A DNA stretch of 21,637 nt from Micromonospora sp. WMMD1128 (GCF_027497235.1 NZ_CP114902.1:6792501-6814137), one strand, 5' to 3'; counted from the first letter of the stretch, positions 8,245 to 15,626 are shown. Numbers and translations are program-made. The notes: generated by a model from the sequence alone, not told the origin.

Positions 8245-9915
8245 TCAGATGCGGGCCAGCGCCCGGCGCAGCGGGTCGAGCCCCAGCGCGCCCAGGTCGA
8301 GCGCCTGACGGTGGAACTCCTTCAGGTCGAAGTCGGCGCCCTTGCGGGCCTTCGCCTCCTCCCGGGCCTGCAACCAGATCCGCTCGCCCACCTTGTACGA
8401 GGGCGCCTGCCCCGGCCACCCCAGGTAGCGGTTCAACTCGAAGCGCAGGTTCTCGTCCGGCACCCGGCAGTGCGCCCGCATGAACTCCCAGCCCAGCTCC
8501 GGCGTCCAGCGCTCGCCCGGGTGGAAGCCGAACGGGTTGTCCTTCGGGATCTCCAACTCCAGGTGCATGCCGATGTCGACGATCACCCGGGCGGCCCGCA
8601 GCGCCTGCCCGTCGAGCATGCCGAGCCGGTCGCCGGGATCGTCCAGGTAGCCCAGCTCGTCCATCAGCCGCTCGGCGTAGAGCGCCCAGCCCTCACCGTG
8701 CCCGGACACCCAGCAGAGCAGCCGCTGCCAGCGGTTGAGCAGGTCGGCCCGGACGGCGGTCTGGGCGACCTGGAGATGGTGACCCGGCACGCCCTCGTGA
8801 TAGACGGTGGTCACCTCGCGCCAGGTGGAGAACTCGGTGATGCCCTGCGGCACCGCCCACCACATCCGCCCCGGCCGGGAGAAGTCCTCGCTCGGCCCGG
8901 TGTAGTAGATGGCGCCGTCGCTCGTCGGCGCGAGCCGACACTCGATCCGGCGGATCTGCTCCGGGATGTCGAAGTGGGTGCCGGCGAGCTCGCTGATCGC
9001 ATCGTCGGCGAGCGCCTGCATCCAGTCGCGGAACGCCTCCTTGCCCCGGATGGTCCGCGCCGGGTCGGCGTCGAGCGCGCGGACCGCGTCGTCGATCGTG
9101 GCGCCGGGGCCGACGATCCGCCCGGCCACCGTCCGCATGTCGGCCTCCAGACGGGCCAACTCCGCGAAACCCCAGGCGTACGTCTCGTCCAGGTCGACCT
9201 TCGCGCCGAGGAAGTACTGCGAGGCCAGTTCGTAGCGCTCCCGGCCGGCGGCCTGCTTCTGCCGCCCCTCCGGGGCCAGCTCGGTGCGGAGGAAGTGCCC
9301 GAACTCGGCGGTGGCCGCGGTCGCGGCGGCGGCGCCCTTGCGCAGCTCGGCGCCGAGCGGGCCGTCGGAGTCGAGGCGTTCGACCAGGCCGTGGAAGAAG
9401 TTGTCGCCGTCCGGGTCGACCCAGGCGTCGCACTGCTTGGCGACCTCGACCAACTGCACCTGTGAGCTGACCCGGCCGACCGCCGCGGCCTCGCGGAGCG
9501 TGCGCTTGTAGCCGTCGAGCGCCGACGCGAAGCGGTTGAGCCGGGCGGCCACGTTGGCCTTCGCCTCCTCGCCGTCGGTCGGCATCAGGTCGAAGACCAT
9601 CCGGAGCTCGTGCAGCCCGCTGGAGATCACGTTGACCTCGCTGGTGAGCTCGCCGGCGTCGTACCGGGCGAGTTCCAGCCCGAGGCGTTCCTGCATCGCC
9701 TCCTGGGCGATCCGCTCCGCCTCGGTCTCCGGCTCGATGACGTCGAGTTCGCCGAGCGTGCGCCGGGTCAGTTCGGCGCGGGCCGCGTACCCGTCGGGGG
9801 AGAGGTCGTCGAGCTGGTCGTCGTAGCCGGCGATGCCGACGTAGGTGGCGCCGGTCGGGCTCAGCGGAGCCCACTGGGCCACGTATCGGTTGGCGAGGTC
9901 ATCGATTCGTCCCAC
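8245..9915 (-). CDS. DUF885 family metallopeptidase-like protein
   Basis: 556 residues, typical of DUF885. The key motif HEGVPGHH is at residues 373-380, preceded by TTVY; the family motif HExxPGHH resembles the zinc-binding HExxH of metallopeptidases. Further family blocks are GEGWALYAERLMDELGYL, VIVDIGMHLEL and the C-terminal GQAPSYKVGERIW. There is no signal peptide, so it is expected in the cytoplasm. Several DUF885 proteins behave as carboxypeptidases or dipeptidases, but the substrate here is unknown. The start is the GTG at 9915; no ribosome site precedes it, but TAGGGT sits six bases upstream, which suggests a leaderless mRNA. It follows the Uma2 gene on the same strand by 51 bases, yet probably has its own promoter. 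Confidence 0.9.
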   Translation of the reverse strand: MGRIDDLANRYVAQWAPLSPTGATYVGIAGYDDQLDDLSPDGYAARAELTRRTLGELDVIEPETEAERIAQEAMQERLGLELARYDAGELTSEVNVISSGLHELRMVFDLMPTDGEEAKANVAARLNRFASALDGYKRTLREAAAVGRVSSQVQLVEVAKQCDAWVDPDGDNFFHGLVERLDSDGPLGAELRKGAAAATAATAEFGHFLRTELAPEGRQKQAAGRERYELASQYFLGAKVDLDETYAWGFAELARLEADMRTVAGRIVGPGATIDDAVRALDADPARTIRGKEAFRDWMQALADDAISELAGTHFDIPEQIRRIECRLAPTSDGAIYYTGPSEDFSRPGRMWWAVPQGITEFSTWREVTTVYHEGVPGHHLQVAQTAVRADLLNRWQRLLCWVSGHGEGWALYAERLMDELGYLDDPGDRLGMLDGQALRAARVIVDIGMHLELEIPKDNPFGFHPGERWTPELGWEFMRAHCRVPDENLRFELNRYLGWPGQAPSYKVGERIWLQAREEAKARKGADFDLKEFHRQALDLGALGLDPLRRALARI

Positions 9916-9921
9916 GGGGCG

Positions 9922-9952
9922 ACCCTACGTGACCGGACCGCCCCGGTGTCGA
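9922..9952 (-). promoter_or_regulatory. Predicted leaderless promoter of the DUF885 gene
   Basis: On the minus strand, a -10 hexamer TAGGGT (9922-9927) lies six bases before the GTG start and a -35-like TCGACA (9947-9952, five of six matches to TTGACA) lies 19 bases further up. Transcription would begin at or next to the start codon. Confidence 0.45.
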
Positions 9953-9966
9953 GCGTGTTCGCCGTG

Positions 9967-10563
9967 TCAGGGCAGCAGGTCCGCCGGATCGAAGTCGATC
10001 GGGAACGGCAGGTCCAGCTTGAGTCGTTGGCCACTGACGGCCTGGGCCGTGCCGACGTAGCCGCCGTCGTCGAGCGTCAGGAATTCGACGCCGACGTGCC
10101 GGATCTGGCGGGCGATCTGCACCCGCATGAAGTACGGCACCCCGGCCTCGGCGCAGCGACGCGGCTTGTCCACGAAGTCCTGGCGTCGACTGCCCGGCGA
10201 CACGAACTCCACCGCCATGGTGCACAGCCGGGCCGGGATCCAGCGGTCCTCCTGGTCGGTCCCGGGCAACGTGTGCAGGATGGTCAGGTCGGGCTGGATC
10301 CACCGGTCGGGGGTGAAGGTCAGGTTCACCTGGCCGAAGACGTAGTAGCCGGCCTCCTTCGCTGCCGGCTTGAGCAGGTGCATCAACTCACCCTCGGCAT
10401 AGCTGTTGGTGGCGGTCTCGGCGGGGGTCATGACCAGCCTTCCGTCGATGCACTCGTAGCGCGTGCTCGGCAACTCGCGCAACGGGAGGTAACGGTCGGC
10501 GAGCCCGGTGGTCCACATGCCGTCGAAATCGACGAGCGGATCGAAACGCATGGGCATGGCCAT
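9967..10563 (-). CDS. Uma2 family protein (PD-(D/E)XK nuclease fold, DUF820)
   Basis: 198 residues. It shows the Uma2 pattern in order: YECIDGRLVMTP (36-47), IQPDLTIL (89-96) with the acidic D92, VEFVSPGSRRQDFVDK (118-133) with E119 and K133, then the AGVPYFMRV strand (140-148). These match the acidic and lysine positions of the restriction-endonuclease-like fold. The histidine often found after the ETP block is absent (NSYAEGEL here). Uma2 proteins occur in many copies in actinobacteria and cyanobacteria; their biological role is unsettled. The ATG at 10563 is chosen because AGGAGGTGA, a near-perfect ribosome site, lies just upstream; the frame extends 12 codons more, through that site. Divergent from the EamA gene. 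Confidence 0.87.
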   Translation of the reverse strand: MAMPMRFDPLVDFDGMWTTGLADRYLPLRELPSTRYECIDGRLVMTPAETATNSYAEGELMHLLKPAAKEAGYYVFGQVNLTFTPDRWIQPDLTILHTLPGTDQEDRWIPARLCTMAVEFVSPGSRRQDFVDKPRRCAEAGVPYFMRVQIARQIRHVGVEFLTLDDGGYVGTAQAVSGQRLKLDLPFPIDFDPADLLP

Positions 10564-10597
10564 CGACGTGTCACCTCCTCGACCGGTCAACGCTCCC

Positions 10598-10603
10598 ACT
10601 GTA
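10598..10603 (-). promoter_or_regulatory. Possible -10 element of the Uma2 gene
   Basis: TACAGT on the minus strand, 35 bases before the ATG, which would give a short leader containing the AGGAGGTGA ribosome site. No good -35 is visible. Confidence 0.3.
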
Positions 10604-10671
10604 GGTCGGTTGCTGTGGCGGTCGACACCACGTCCGATTTTCGCGCGACTTCGTCGTACCCGAGGGGCAGA

Positions 10672-11688
10672 GTGTCAGGGGTGACCGTCGAGACCGCTCC
10701 TGACCGGGCGCCACTGCGCAGTTGGCTGCCCGGGTTCGTCGCACTTGCCGCGATCTGGGGTTCCAGCTTCCTCTTCATCAAGGTCGGGGTGAGCGAGCTG
10801 CATCCCGTGCACCTCACCCTCTACCGGGTGGCCACCGGCGCGGCCACGCTGCTGGTGGTGCTGGCCGTGCTGCGCGACCGGCTGCCCCGCGAGCCCCGGA
10901 TCTGGGCCCACCTGCTGGTGGTGGCCGCGTTCGGCGTCGCGCTGCCGTTCACCCTGTTCGGCTTCGGCGAGCAGCGGGTCGAGTCCATGCTCGCCGGCAT
11001 CTGGAACGCCACCACGCCGCTTATCGTGCTGCCGATGGCGGTGCTCGTGTTCCGCACCGAACGGCTGACCGCGCGGCGGGCGGTCGGGCTGGCGCTGGGC
11101 TTCGTCGGCGTGCTCGTGGTGCTCGGCGTCTGGGAGGGCGTCGGCGGCGCCCACTTCACCGGCCAGCTCATGTGCTTCGGCGCGGCGGCCTGCTACGGCC
11201 TGGCGATCCCCTACCAGAAGAGGTTCATCGCCGGCAGCACGCACTCCGGCCTGTCGCTGTCGGCCGCCCAACTGCTCGTGGCGAGCGCGCAGCTCGCGCT
11301 TGTCGCACCGTTCGTGGCCGGTGCCCCGCCGGTGCCGACCGGCCTGTCGTGGCGGGTGGTGGGAAGCGTGCTCGCGCTGGGCGCGCTCGGCACCGGGCTG
11401 GCCTTCGTGATCAACATGCGGAACATCCGGCTGGCCGGCGCCAGCACGGCGTCCACCGTGACGTACCTGATCCCGGTCTTCGCGGTGCTCGTCGGCGCCG
11501 TGGTCCTCGGCGAACGGACGAACTGGCACCAGCCGGTGGGGGCGTTCGTCGTGCTTGTCGGCGTGGCGGTCGCGCAGGGCCTGTTCGGCCGGCGTCGCCC
11601 CGGCGCGCAGCCGGTGCCGGCCGCCGTCCCGGAGTCCGAGCCGGCGCCTGCCGGCGATCCGGTGATCCAGGCGGCCGTCCGGGGCTGA
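10672..11688 (+). CDS. EamA/DMT family transporter, putative metabolite exporter
   Basis: About 338 residues with ten predicted transmembrane helices in two EamA repeats. The first repeat opens with the family signature AIWGSSFLFIKVG; the second ends with STVTYLIPVFAVLVGAVVLG and ERTNW, the usual conserved glutamate after helix nine. A hydrophilic tail rich in Pro and Glu (about 40 residues) follows the last helix and is expected in the cytoplasm. Members of this drug/metabolite superfamily move amino acids, nucleotides or drugs out of the cell; the substrate cannot be told. The GTG at 10672 has GAGGGG about four bases upstream; a second GTG at 10681 is the alternative. The frame is open far upstream across the Uma2 and DUF885 genes, but that is antisense shadow. 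Confidence 0.9.
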   Translation: MSGVTVETAPDRAPLRSWLPGFVALAAIWGSSFLFIKVGVSELHPVHLTLYRVATGAATLLVVLAVLRDRLPREPRIWAHLLVVAAFGVALPFTLFGFGEQRVESMLAGIWNATTPLIVLPMAVLVFRTERLTARRAVGLALGFVGVLVVLGVWEGVGGAHFTGQLMCFGAAACYGLAIPYQKRFIAGSTHSGLSLSAAQLLVASAQLALVAPFVAGAPPVPTGLSWRVVGSVLALGALGTGLAFVINMRNIRLAGASTASTVTYLIPVFAVLVGAVVLGERTNWHQPVGAFVVLVGVAVAQGLFGRRRPGAQPVPAAVPESEPAPAGDPVIQAAVRG

Positions 11689-11702
11689 CCGCTCAGCCCC
11701 GG
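11679..11702. terminator. Bidirectional hairpin built from the two stop codons
   Basis: Perfect 10-base-pair stem CCGGGGCTGA/TCAGCCCCGG with loop CCGC. Both TGA stop codons (11686-11688 plus strand, 11693-11695 minus strand) are part of the stem, so the convergent EamA and PHP genes share a terminator with only four bases between them. Confidence 0.65.
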
Positions 11703-12763
11703 CTCGTCGTCCACCTCACCAGGCGGTCGGCGGTCCAGGTGTTGACCACCCGGTCCGCCGGTACGCCGCAGCGCGCCGCGCGCTCGCAGCCGAAGCGCTG
11801 CCAGTCGAGCTGCCCGGGGGCGTGCGCGTCGGTGTCGATGGCGAACCGGCAGCCGGCCTCCAGGGCGCGGCGGATCAGCCGCTTCGGCGGGTCCTGCCGC
11901 TCCGGCCGCGAGTTGATCTCGACGGCCACGTCGTGCTCCGCGCACGCGGCGAAGACGGCATCCGGATCGAAGTCGCTCTCCTTGCGGGTACGCGCCCGGT
12001 GTCCCTTGTCACCCGGGCCGGTCACGCCGGCCGGCCGGGACGACACCATCCGGCCGGTGCAGTGCCCCAGGATGTCCAGGTGCGGGTTGGCGACCGCGGT
12101 GAGCATCCGGCGGGTCATCTTCGCCCGGTCGTCGTTCAGGCCGCTGTGCACCGAGCCGACCACCACGTCCAGCCGGGCCAGCAGCTCGTCGGTCTGGTCG
12201 AGCGAACCGTCGGCGAGGATGTCGACCTCGATGCCGGTGAGGATGCGGAAGCCCTTCGGCAACGCCTCGTTGACCGCCGCCACGTGGTCGAGCTGCCGGC
12301 GCAAGCGGTCCGCGGTGAGCCCCCGGGCCACCTTGAGCCGGGGCGAGTGGTCGGTGAGTACCAGATATTCGTGGCCCAGCTCGACCGCGGCCAGCGCCAT
12401 CTCCTCGATCGGTGAGCCGCCGTCGGACCAGTCCGAGTGGCTGTGGCAGTCGCCGCGCAGCGCGTCCCGCAGCTTCGCCGCCTCCTCGTCCAGGTCGGTG
12501 CCCTCGGTGGCCAGCAGCCGGCGCAGGTAGACCGGCTCCTCGCCGGCCAACGACTCGGCCACACAACGGGCGGTGACGTCACCGACGCCGGCCAGCTCGG
12601 TCAGCTTCCCCGTGCGGGCCCGCTCGGCCACCTCGCCGCTCGGCAGCGCGCCGAGCGCGTTCGCCGCCGACCGGAACGCCCGTACCCGATAGGTGGCCTC
12701 GTTCGCCCGCTCCAGCAGGAACGCGATCCGGCGCAGGTCGGCGATGGGATCCCGGGCACTCAT
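11693..12763 (-). CDS. PHP-domain phosphoesterase with PolX-like N-terminal DNA-binding region
   Basis: 356 residues. Residues about 5-90 resemble the 8-kDa/helix-hairpin-helix part of family X DNA polymerases (YRVRAFRSAANAL, then GKLTELAGVGDVTA). The PHP domain follows from about 103: DCHSHSDWSDG (105-115), LTDHS (136-140), GIEVDIL (177-183), H206, DILGHCTGR (230-238), and DTDAH (310-314). All metal-binding positions expected for PHP appear present. The polymerase palm that lies between these parts in bacterial PolX is missing, so this is a phosphoesterase or 3'-end processing enzyme rather than a polymerase; a DNA-repair role is inferred. No ribosome site is clear; TAGGTT lies seven bases before the ATG, suggesting a leaderless message. 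Confidence 0.88.
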   Translation of the reverse strand: MSARDPIADLRRIAFLLERANEATYRVRAFRSAANALGALPSGEVAERARTGKLTELAGVGDVTARCVAESLAGEEPVYLRRLLATEGTDLDEEAAKLRDALRGDCHSHSDWSDGGSPIEEMALAAVELGHEYLVLTDHSPRLKVARGLTADRLRRQLDHVAAVNEALPKGFRILTGIEVDILADGSLDQTDELLARLDVVVGSVHSGLNDDRAKMTRRMLTAVANPHLDILGHCTGRMVSSRPAGVTGPGDKGHRARTRKESDFDPDAVFAACAEHDVAVEINSRPERQDPPKRLIRRALEAGCRFAIDTDAHAPGQLDWQRFGCERAARCGVPADRVVNTWTADRLVRWTTSRG

Positions 12764-12770
12764 GCCCTGG

Positions 12771-12776
12771 AACCTA
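12771..12776 (-). promoter_or_regulatory. Predicted leaderless -10 element of the PHP gene
   Basis: TAGGTT on the minus strand, seven bases before the ATG at 12763. No convincing -35. Confidence 0.4.
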
Positions 12777-12820
12777 CGCGCTCCGGCCGCCCGCCGTGCG
12801 CCGGCGGACCGCGCGTCGGG

Positions 12821-13576
12821 TCACCCGCCCGAGCCGGAGCGACCCGGCGACTTCGGACAGCCGTGCTTGCGCTGCCAGGCGGTGACCTCGGCGACCGGGG
12901 AGCGGTTGCTGCCCTTGCGCCAGGAGTTCAGGTAGGGCGCCGGCCAGACCACGCCCCGACGGATCCACCAGTCGTCGTGGCCGGTGCACTTCGGCGACAG
13001 CCCGAAGTGCAGGTGGCACACGTTGTTCGCGTTGCCCGTGCGGCCCACCTTGCCGAGTTGCTGCCCGGCGCGGACGCGTACCCCGGCGTCCACGTTGGCG
13101 GTGATCGCGCTCAGGTGGGAGCCGTAGTAGCGCACCCCGTCGTCGCCGAGCAGCGACACCGAGAGGCCGCCGTTGTTCGGCCCCAGCGGACCGCGCTTGT
13201 CGAACCGGTCCACCCGGCTCACCTCAAGGACCACGCCGTCGGTGACCGCCACCACCGGCTCACCGCAGTCGGCGAAGATGTCGGTGCCCGGATAGCCACC
13301 GTGCGTCGGGTGGTAGTCGATGTTGCCGGCCCGGACCGGGAAGACCCGCCGCGTCGCCGCGCGGGTCGGCGTCGGCGTCGGGGTCGGGGTCGGGGCGACG
13401 GACGTGGCCGGGCTCGCCGTCGGCGCCGCAGGCTGCGCCGCGGTCACCATCGGGCTGGGATCCTGCCACGCGTCGGCGGGCGCTTCGGGCCGGTCGCACC
13501 CGGCGGCGAGCGCCGCGACGAGCAGCAGGACCGGGTACGCCGGACGCGCGCGGCGTCCGATCGATGGCGAGCGCAT
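12821..13576 (-). CDS. M23 family metallopeptidase, putative lipoprotein
   Basis: 251 residues. A lipoprotein-type signal (PVLLLVAALAAGC, with C27 as the lipidated cysteine) is followed by a low-complexity Ala/Pro/Thr linker containing APTPTPTPTPT at 61-71, then the peptidase domain from about 78. Zinc ligands of the LytM/M23 fold are visible: H92 and D99 in HGGYPGTD, and H188-L-H190 in CHLHFG; H154 in GSHLS is the further active-site histidine. It should sit outside the membrane and could cut peptidoglycan crosslinks; an inactive regulator role is unlikely given intact ligands. The -3 position of the lipobox is Ala rather than Leu, slightly atypical. The ATG at 13576 has AGGA seven bases upstream; the frame is open for about 700 bases further, overlapping another gene, and is not used. 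Confidence 0.88.
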   Translation of the reverse strand: MRSPSIGRRARPAYPVLLLVAALAAGCDRPEAPADAWQDPSPMVTAAQPAAPTASPATSVAPTPTPTPTPTRAATRRVFPVRAGNIDYHPTHGGYPGTDIFADCGEPVVAVTDGVVLEVSRVDRFDKRGPLGPNNGGLSVSLLGDDGVRYYGSHLSAITANVDAGVRVRAGQQLGKVGRTGNANNVCHLHFGLSPKCTGHDDWWIRRGVVWPAPYLNSWRKGSNRSPVAEVTAWQRKHGCPKSPGRSGSGG

Positions 13577-13684
13577 CCGATCATCCTGGCAGACCACTAC
13601 CGTAGGAACGAACGCCGAGACCCACCCACGACGGGGTGTCACTGTGCGTGATGTCGCGGGCGTGGTCCAGGGGAGGGAGCAGCG

Positions 13685-14080
13685 GTGGCGAACGGGTGGC
13701 ACGGCGGATCCGAGCAAACCGGCCCGGCGGTGTTCCACCCGCCGCCGCGTACCCCGTCGGGGCTCTTCCCGTCCGGCGGGTCGACGCGGCCCAGCTACCG
13801 CGAGCCGTACCCGGTCACCGGCGCGGGCGTCGCGATCGGCGCGGTGGTCACGTTCGCCTGGCTGCTGCTGTTCGGGCTGGTCGGCCGCGACGTGGCCGGA
13901 TACGCCTGGTGGACGCTGCTGGCCGGCGGGCTGGCCTGGGCGGTGGCCGCGGTGCTGGTCCGACACGGCGACCGCGGGGTCGCCACCGGCGTGGCGATCG
14001 TCATCGCCGGCGGCTGGAGCATCGCCGCGGCGGTCGTCGCCGTGCGGTGGGCGCAGACCGGCGACTGGCCGCTCTGGTGA
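13685..14080 (+). CDS. Small membrane protein of unknown function
   Basis: 131 residues. A proline/glycine-rich hydrophilic N-terminus (1-43) is followed by three predicted transmembrane helices (about 44-66, 71-93, 98-121) and a short tail ending in Trp. I recognise no family. The GTG start is preceded by GGGAGGGAG at 13671-13679, a good ribosome site. It is divergent from the M23 lipoprotein gene, with 108 bases between the starts. Codon use is typical of the neighbours, with third positions almost all G or C, so it is very likely a real gene. Confidence 0.8.
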   Translation: MANGWHGGSEQTGPAVFHPPPRTPSGLFPSGGSTRPSYREPYPVTGAGVAIGAVVTFAWLLLFGLVGRDVAGYAWWTLLAGGLAWAVAAVLVRHGDRGVATGVAIVIAGGWSIAAAVVAVRWAQTGDWPLW

Positions 14081-14152
14081 CCTTCGGTGCCGGTTTCGCT
14101 GCGTAGCGAAGACCATCTTGACGTACGGGCGGTGACGGTTCACGCTCGCCGT

Positions 14153-14323
14153 ATGGCCTGGACCACACCGCCGCGGCTCGACCCCGATCGGAGCCGCCGA
14201 CGCCTTCAGATCCTCGCCGAGTTGGCCGGTGCCCGAGCGGTTCAGCAGCGCGAACGGCCGCAGCGGGCGCACAGCGCGCGTCTTCGCCAACTGATCGCCA
14301 CGCGTCGCCGCGTCACCGGCTGA
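14153..14323 (+). CDS. Small arginine-rich hypothetical protein
   Basis: A possible 56-residue protein beginning MAWTTPPRLD with eleven or more arginines clustered in RSRRRLQILAELAGARAV and the C-terminal IATRRRVTG. Third codon positions are about 80% G or C, as in neighbouring genes, which supports coding. No ribosome site precedes the ATG. A TTGACG lies about 30 bases upstream but without a good -10. Basic helical composition would suit nucleic-acid binding; that is only a guess. It could also be chance. Confidence 0.4.
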   Translation: MAWTTPPRLDPDRSRRRLQILAELAGARAVQQRERPQRAHSARLRQLIATRRRVTG

Positions 14324-14390
14324 CCGGCTTTCTCCAGGAACGGCCGGCCCGTTACGGGGCGTTGACCGGTCGCCCGCCGACCCGACCGGT

Positions 14391-14396
14391 TAACGT
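14391..14396 (+). promoter_or_regulatory. Possible -10 element of the tadA operon
   Basis: TAACGT 49 bases before the GTG of the tadA-associated gene. A TTGACC is present at 14362-14367 but the 23-base spacing is too long for a normal pair. Confidence 0.35.
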
Positions 14397-14444
14397 GCAT
14401 CGCGTGAGTTGTCGGCGTGCCGCCGAAGCCAGTTTGGGGGGACC

Positions 14445-14972
14445 GTGTCGTACTTCGCTGCTGCCGTGGCGCGCGTCGACGGCGGCTGGAGCGCCGGCGA
14501 GGTGAGCCTGCGGGGAATCACCGACATCGAGGAGGCGGCCGACCGCCTGCGCGACGTCGAGCCGGACGCGGACATCTCGCTGCTGTTCGTCGAGGCGGAC
14601 GACACCTACCTGGTGGTCCTGCGCCTGGACGAGGGCGAGGACCTGCGCGTGTTCGGCTCCGACTCGGCGTACGCGGAGGAGTCCCGGCTGGGCGCGTTGC
14701 TCGTCGGCGACCTGAAGACCTCGGTCACCGGCCTGGAGGAGGTCGACGAGCCGCGCCCGTCCGGCGGCGACGACGAGACCGAGGAGCAGCCGGCCGTGGA
14801 CCCGGAGGCCGACCCGGTGGGCGACGCCGACCTCCTCGCCGACCTGGGCATCTCGGCGCAGAAGCTGCTCGCGCTCTGCGCGCACGACGGCAACATGCCG
14901 GCCGACGTGACCGCCGAGATCTGCCAGGTGCTCGGCTGCGCGGACGAGGTCGAGGAGCTGCGTGAGGTCTGA
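14445..14972 (+). CDS. tRNA adenosine deaminase-associated protein
   Basis: 175 residues, very acidic. The N-terminal part (SYFAAAVARVDGGWSAGEV...DTYLVVLRLDEGEDLRVFGSD) matches the actinobacterial family found just ahead of tadA. A middle segment rich in Glu, Asp and Pro (about 97-130) looks disordered, followed by a small helical C-terminus. Function is unknown; the fixed gene order suggests a role with TadA or simply co-expression. The GTG start at 14445 is preceded by GGGGGGA; the upstream in-frame codons are not conserved-looking. The stop codon overlaps the next gene by 11 bases, which indicates translational coupling. Confidence 0.85.
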   Translation: MSYFAAAVARVDGGWSAGEVSLRGITDIEEAADRLRDVEPDADISLLFVEADDTYLVVLRLDEGEDLRVFGSDSAYAEESRLGALLVGDLKTSVTGLEEVDEPRPSGGDDETEEQPAVDPEADPVGDADLLADLGISAQKLLALCAHDGNMPADVTAEICQVLGCADEVEELREV

Positions 14973-15570
14973 GCCCGGCGAGCATGTGACGCCCGGCGCC
15001 ACCGAGCCGGCCGACGCCACCGACCCGGCGCTGGCGACCGCGGGGACGTCGCGTCCCGGCCCCGGCGCCGACGAAGGGCTGACCGACCCGGGCACGGTGG
15101 GCCGCCGGCAGCGGCACGAGCTGTGGATGCGCCGGGCCCTTCAGGTCGCGGTGACCGGCCCGGACAGCGGGCCGCCCGCCGAAGGCGTCGACGACGTGCC
15201 GGTCGGGGCGGTGCTCTACGGACCCGACGGCGCCGAACTGGCGATCGGCCGCAACGAGCGGGAGCTGACCGGCGACCCCACCGCGCACGCCGAGGTGCTG
15301 GCGCTGCGTCGCGCCGCCCGGCGGCTGGGCCGATGGCGGCTGGACGGCTGCACGCTCGTGGTCACGCTGGAGCCGTGCACCATGTGCGCCGGAGCGATCG
15401 CGCTGGCCCGCGTACCGACAGTGGTGTTCGGGGCGTGGGAGCCGAAGACGGGCGCGGTCGGCTCGCTCTGGGACGTGCTGCGCGACCGCCGCCTCCCGCA
15501 CCGCCCCGAGGTGTACGGCGGCGTCCTCGCACCGGAGAGCGCCGCGTTGCTGCGCGCCTTTTTCAGGTAA
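14962..15570 (+). CDS. tadA: tRNA(Arg) adenosine-34 deaminase TadA, with long N-terminal extension
   Basis: 202 residues. The cytidine-deaminase-type active site is complete: H109-A-E111 supplies a zinc ligand and the proton-shuttling glutamate, and P138-C139-TM-C142 supplies the two cysteines. The enzyme converts A34 to inosine in tRNA-Arg(ACG). The core begins about residue 50 (LWMRRALQVA); the first 50 residues are a low-complexity Pro/Ala/Glu/Thr extension, and GPDSGPPAEGVDD (66-78) is an insertion before the first strand. Family members are usually 150-170 residues. The GTG at 14962 overlaps the preceding gene by 11 bases and has GAGGAG four bases upstream; an ATG at 15127 would give a standard-looking core but has no such site. 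Confidence 0.92.
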   Translation: MRSEPGEHVTPGATEPADATDPALATAGTSRPGPGADEGLTDPGTVGRRQRHELWMRRALQVAVTGPDSGPPAEGVDDVPVGAVLYGPDGAELAIGRNERELTGDPTAHAEVLALRRAARRLGRWRLDGCTLVVTLEPCTMCAGAIALARVPTVVFGAWEPKTGAVGSLWDVLRDRRLPHRPEVYGGVLAPESAALLRAFFR

Positions 15571-15620
15571 GGCGGGGGCCCCGCTTAACGCATCCGGTAG
15601 AGGCGGGGCCCCCGCTTAAC
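15571..15620. repeat. Paired GC palindromes with TTAAC tails; probable dispersed repeat and terminator of tadA
   Basis: Two 19-base copies, 15571-15589 and 15602-15620, differ at one base and end in GCTTAAC; their period is 31. GCGGGGGCCCCGC (15572-15584) pairs perfectly with GCGGGGCCCCCGC (15603-15615) around an 18-base loop containing CATCCGGTAGAG, and each arm is itself nearly self-complementary. It begins immediately after the tadA stop. From memory, similar elements (GGGGCCC arms, TTAAC, CGGTAGAG loop) are abundant between Micromonospora genes; this needs a search. Confidence 0.7.
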
Positions 15621-15626
15621 AAGCCG

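Noticed and set aside
8311..9465. Long plus-strand frame opposite the DUF885 gene
   Set aside because: Composition is that of an antisense shadow; the minus strand holds the family motifs.
9610..10671. Upstream extension of the EamA frame by over 350 codons
   Set aside because: It is antisense to the DUF885 and Uma2 genes and has no domain; the transporter begins after 10672.
13577..14290. Upstream extension of the M23 peptidase frame
   Set aside because: The extension overlaps a supported plus-strand membrane protein gene and precedes a clear signal peptide with its own ribosome site.
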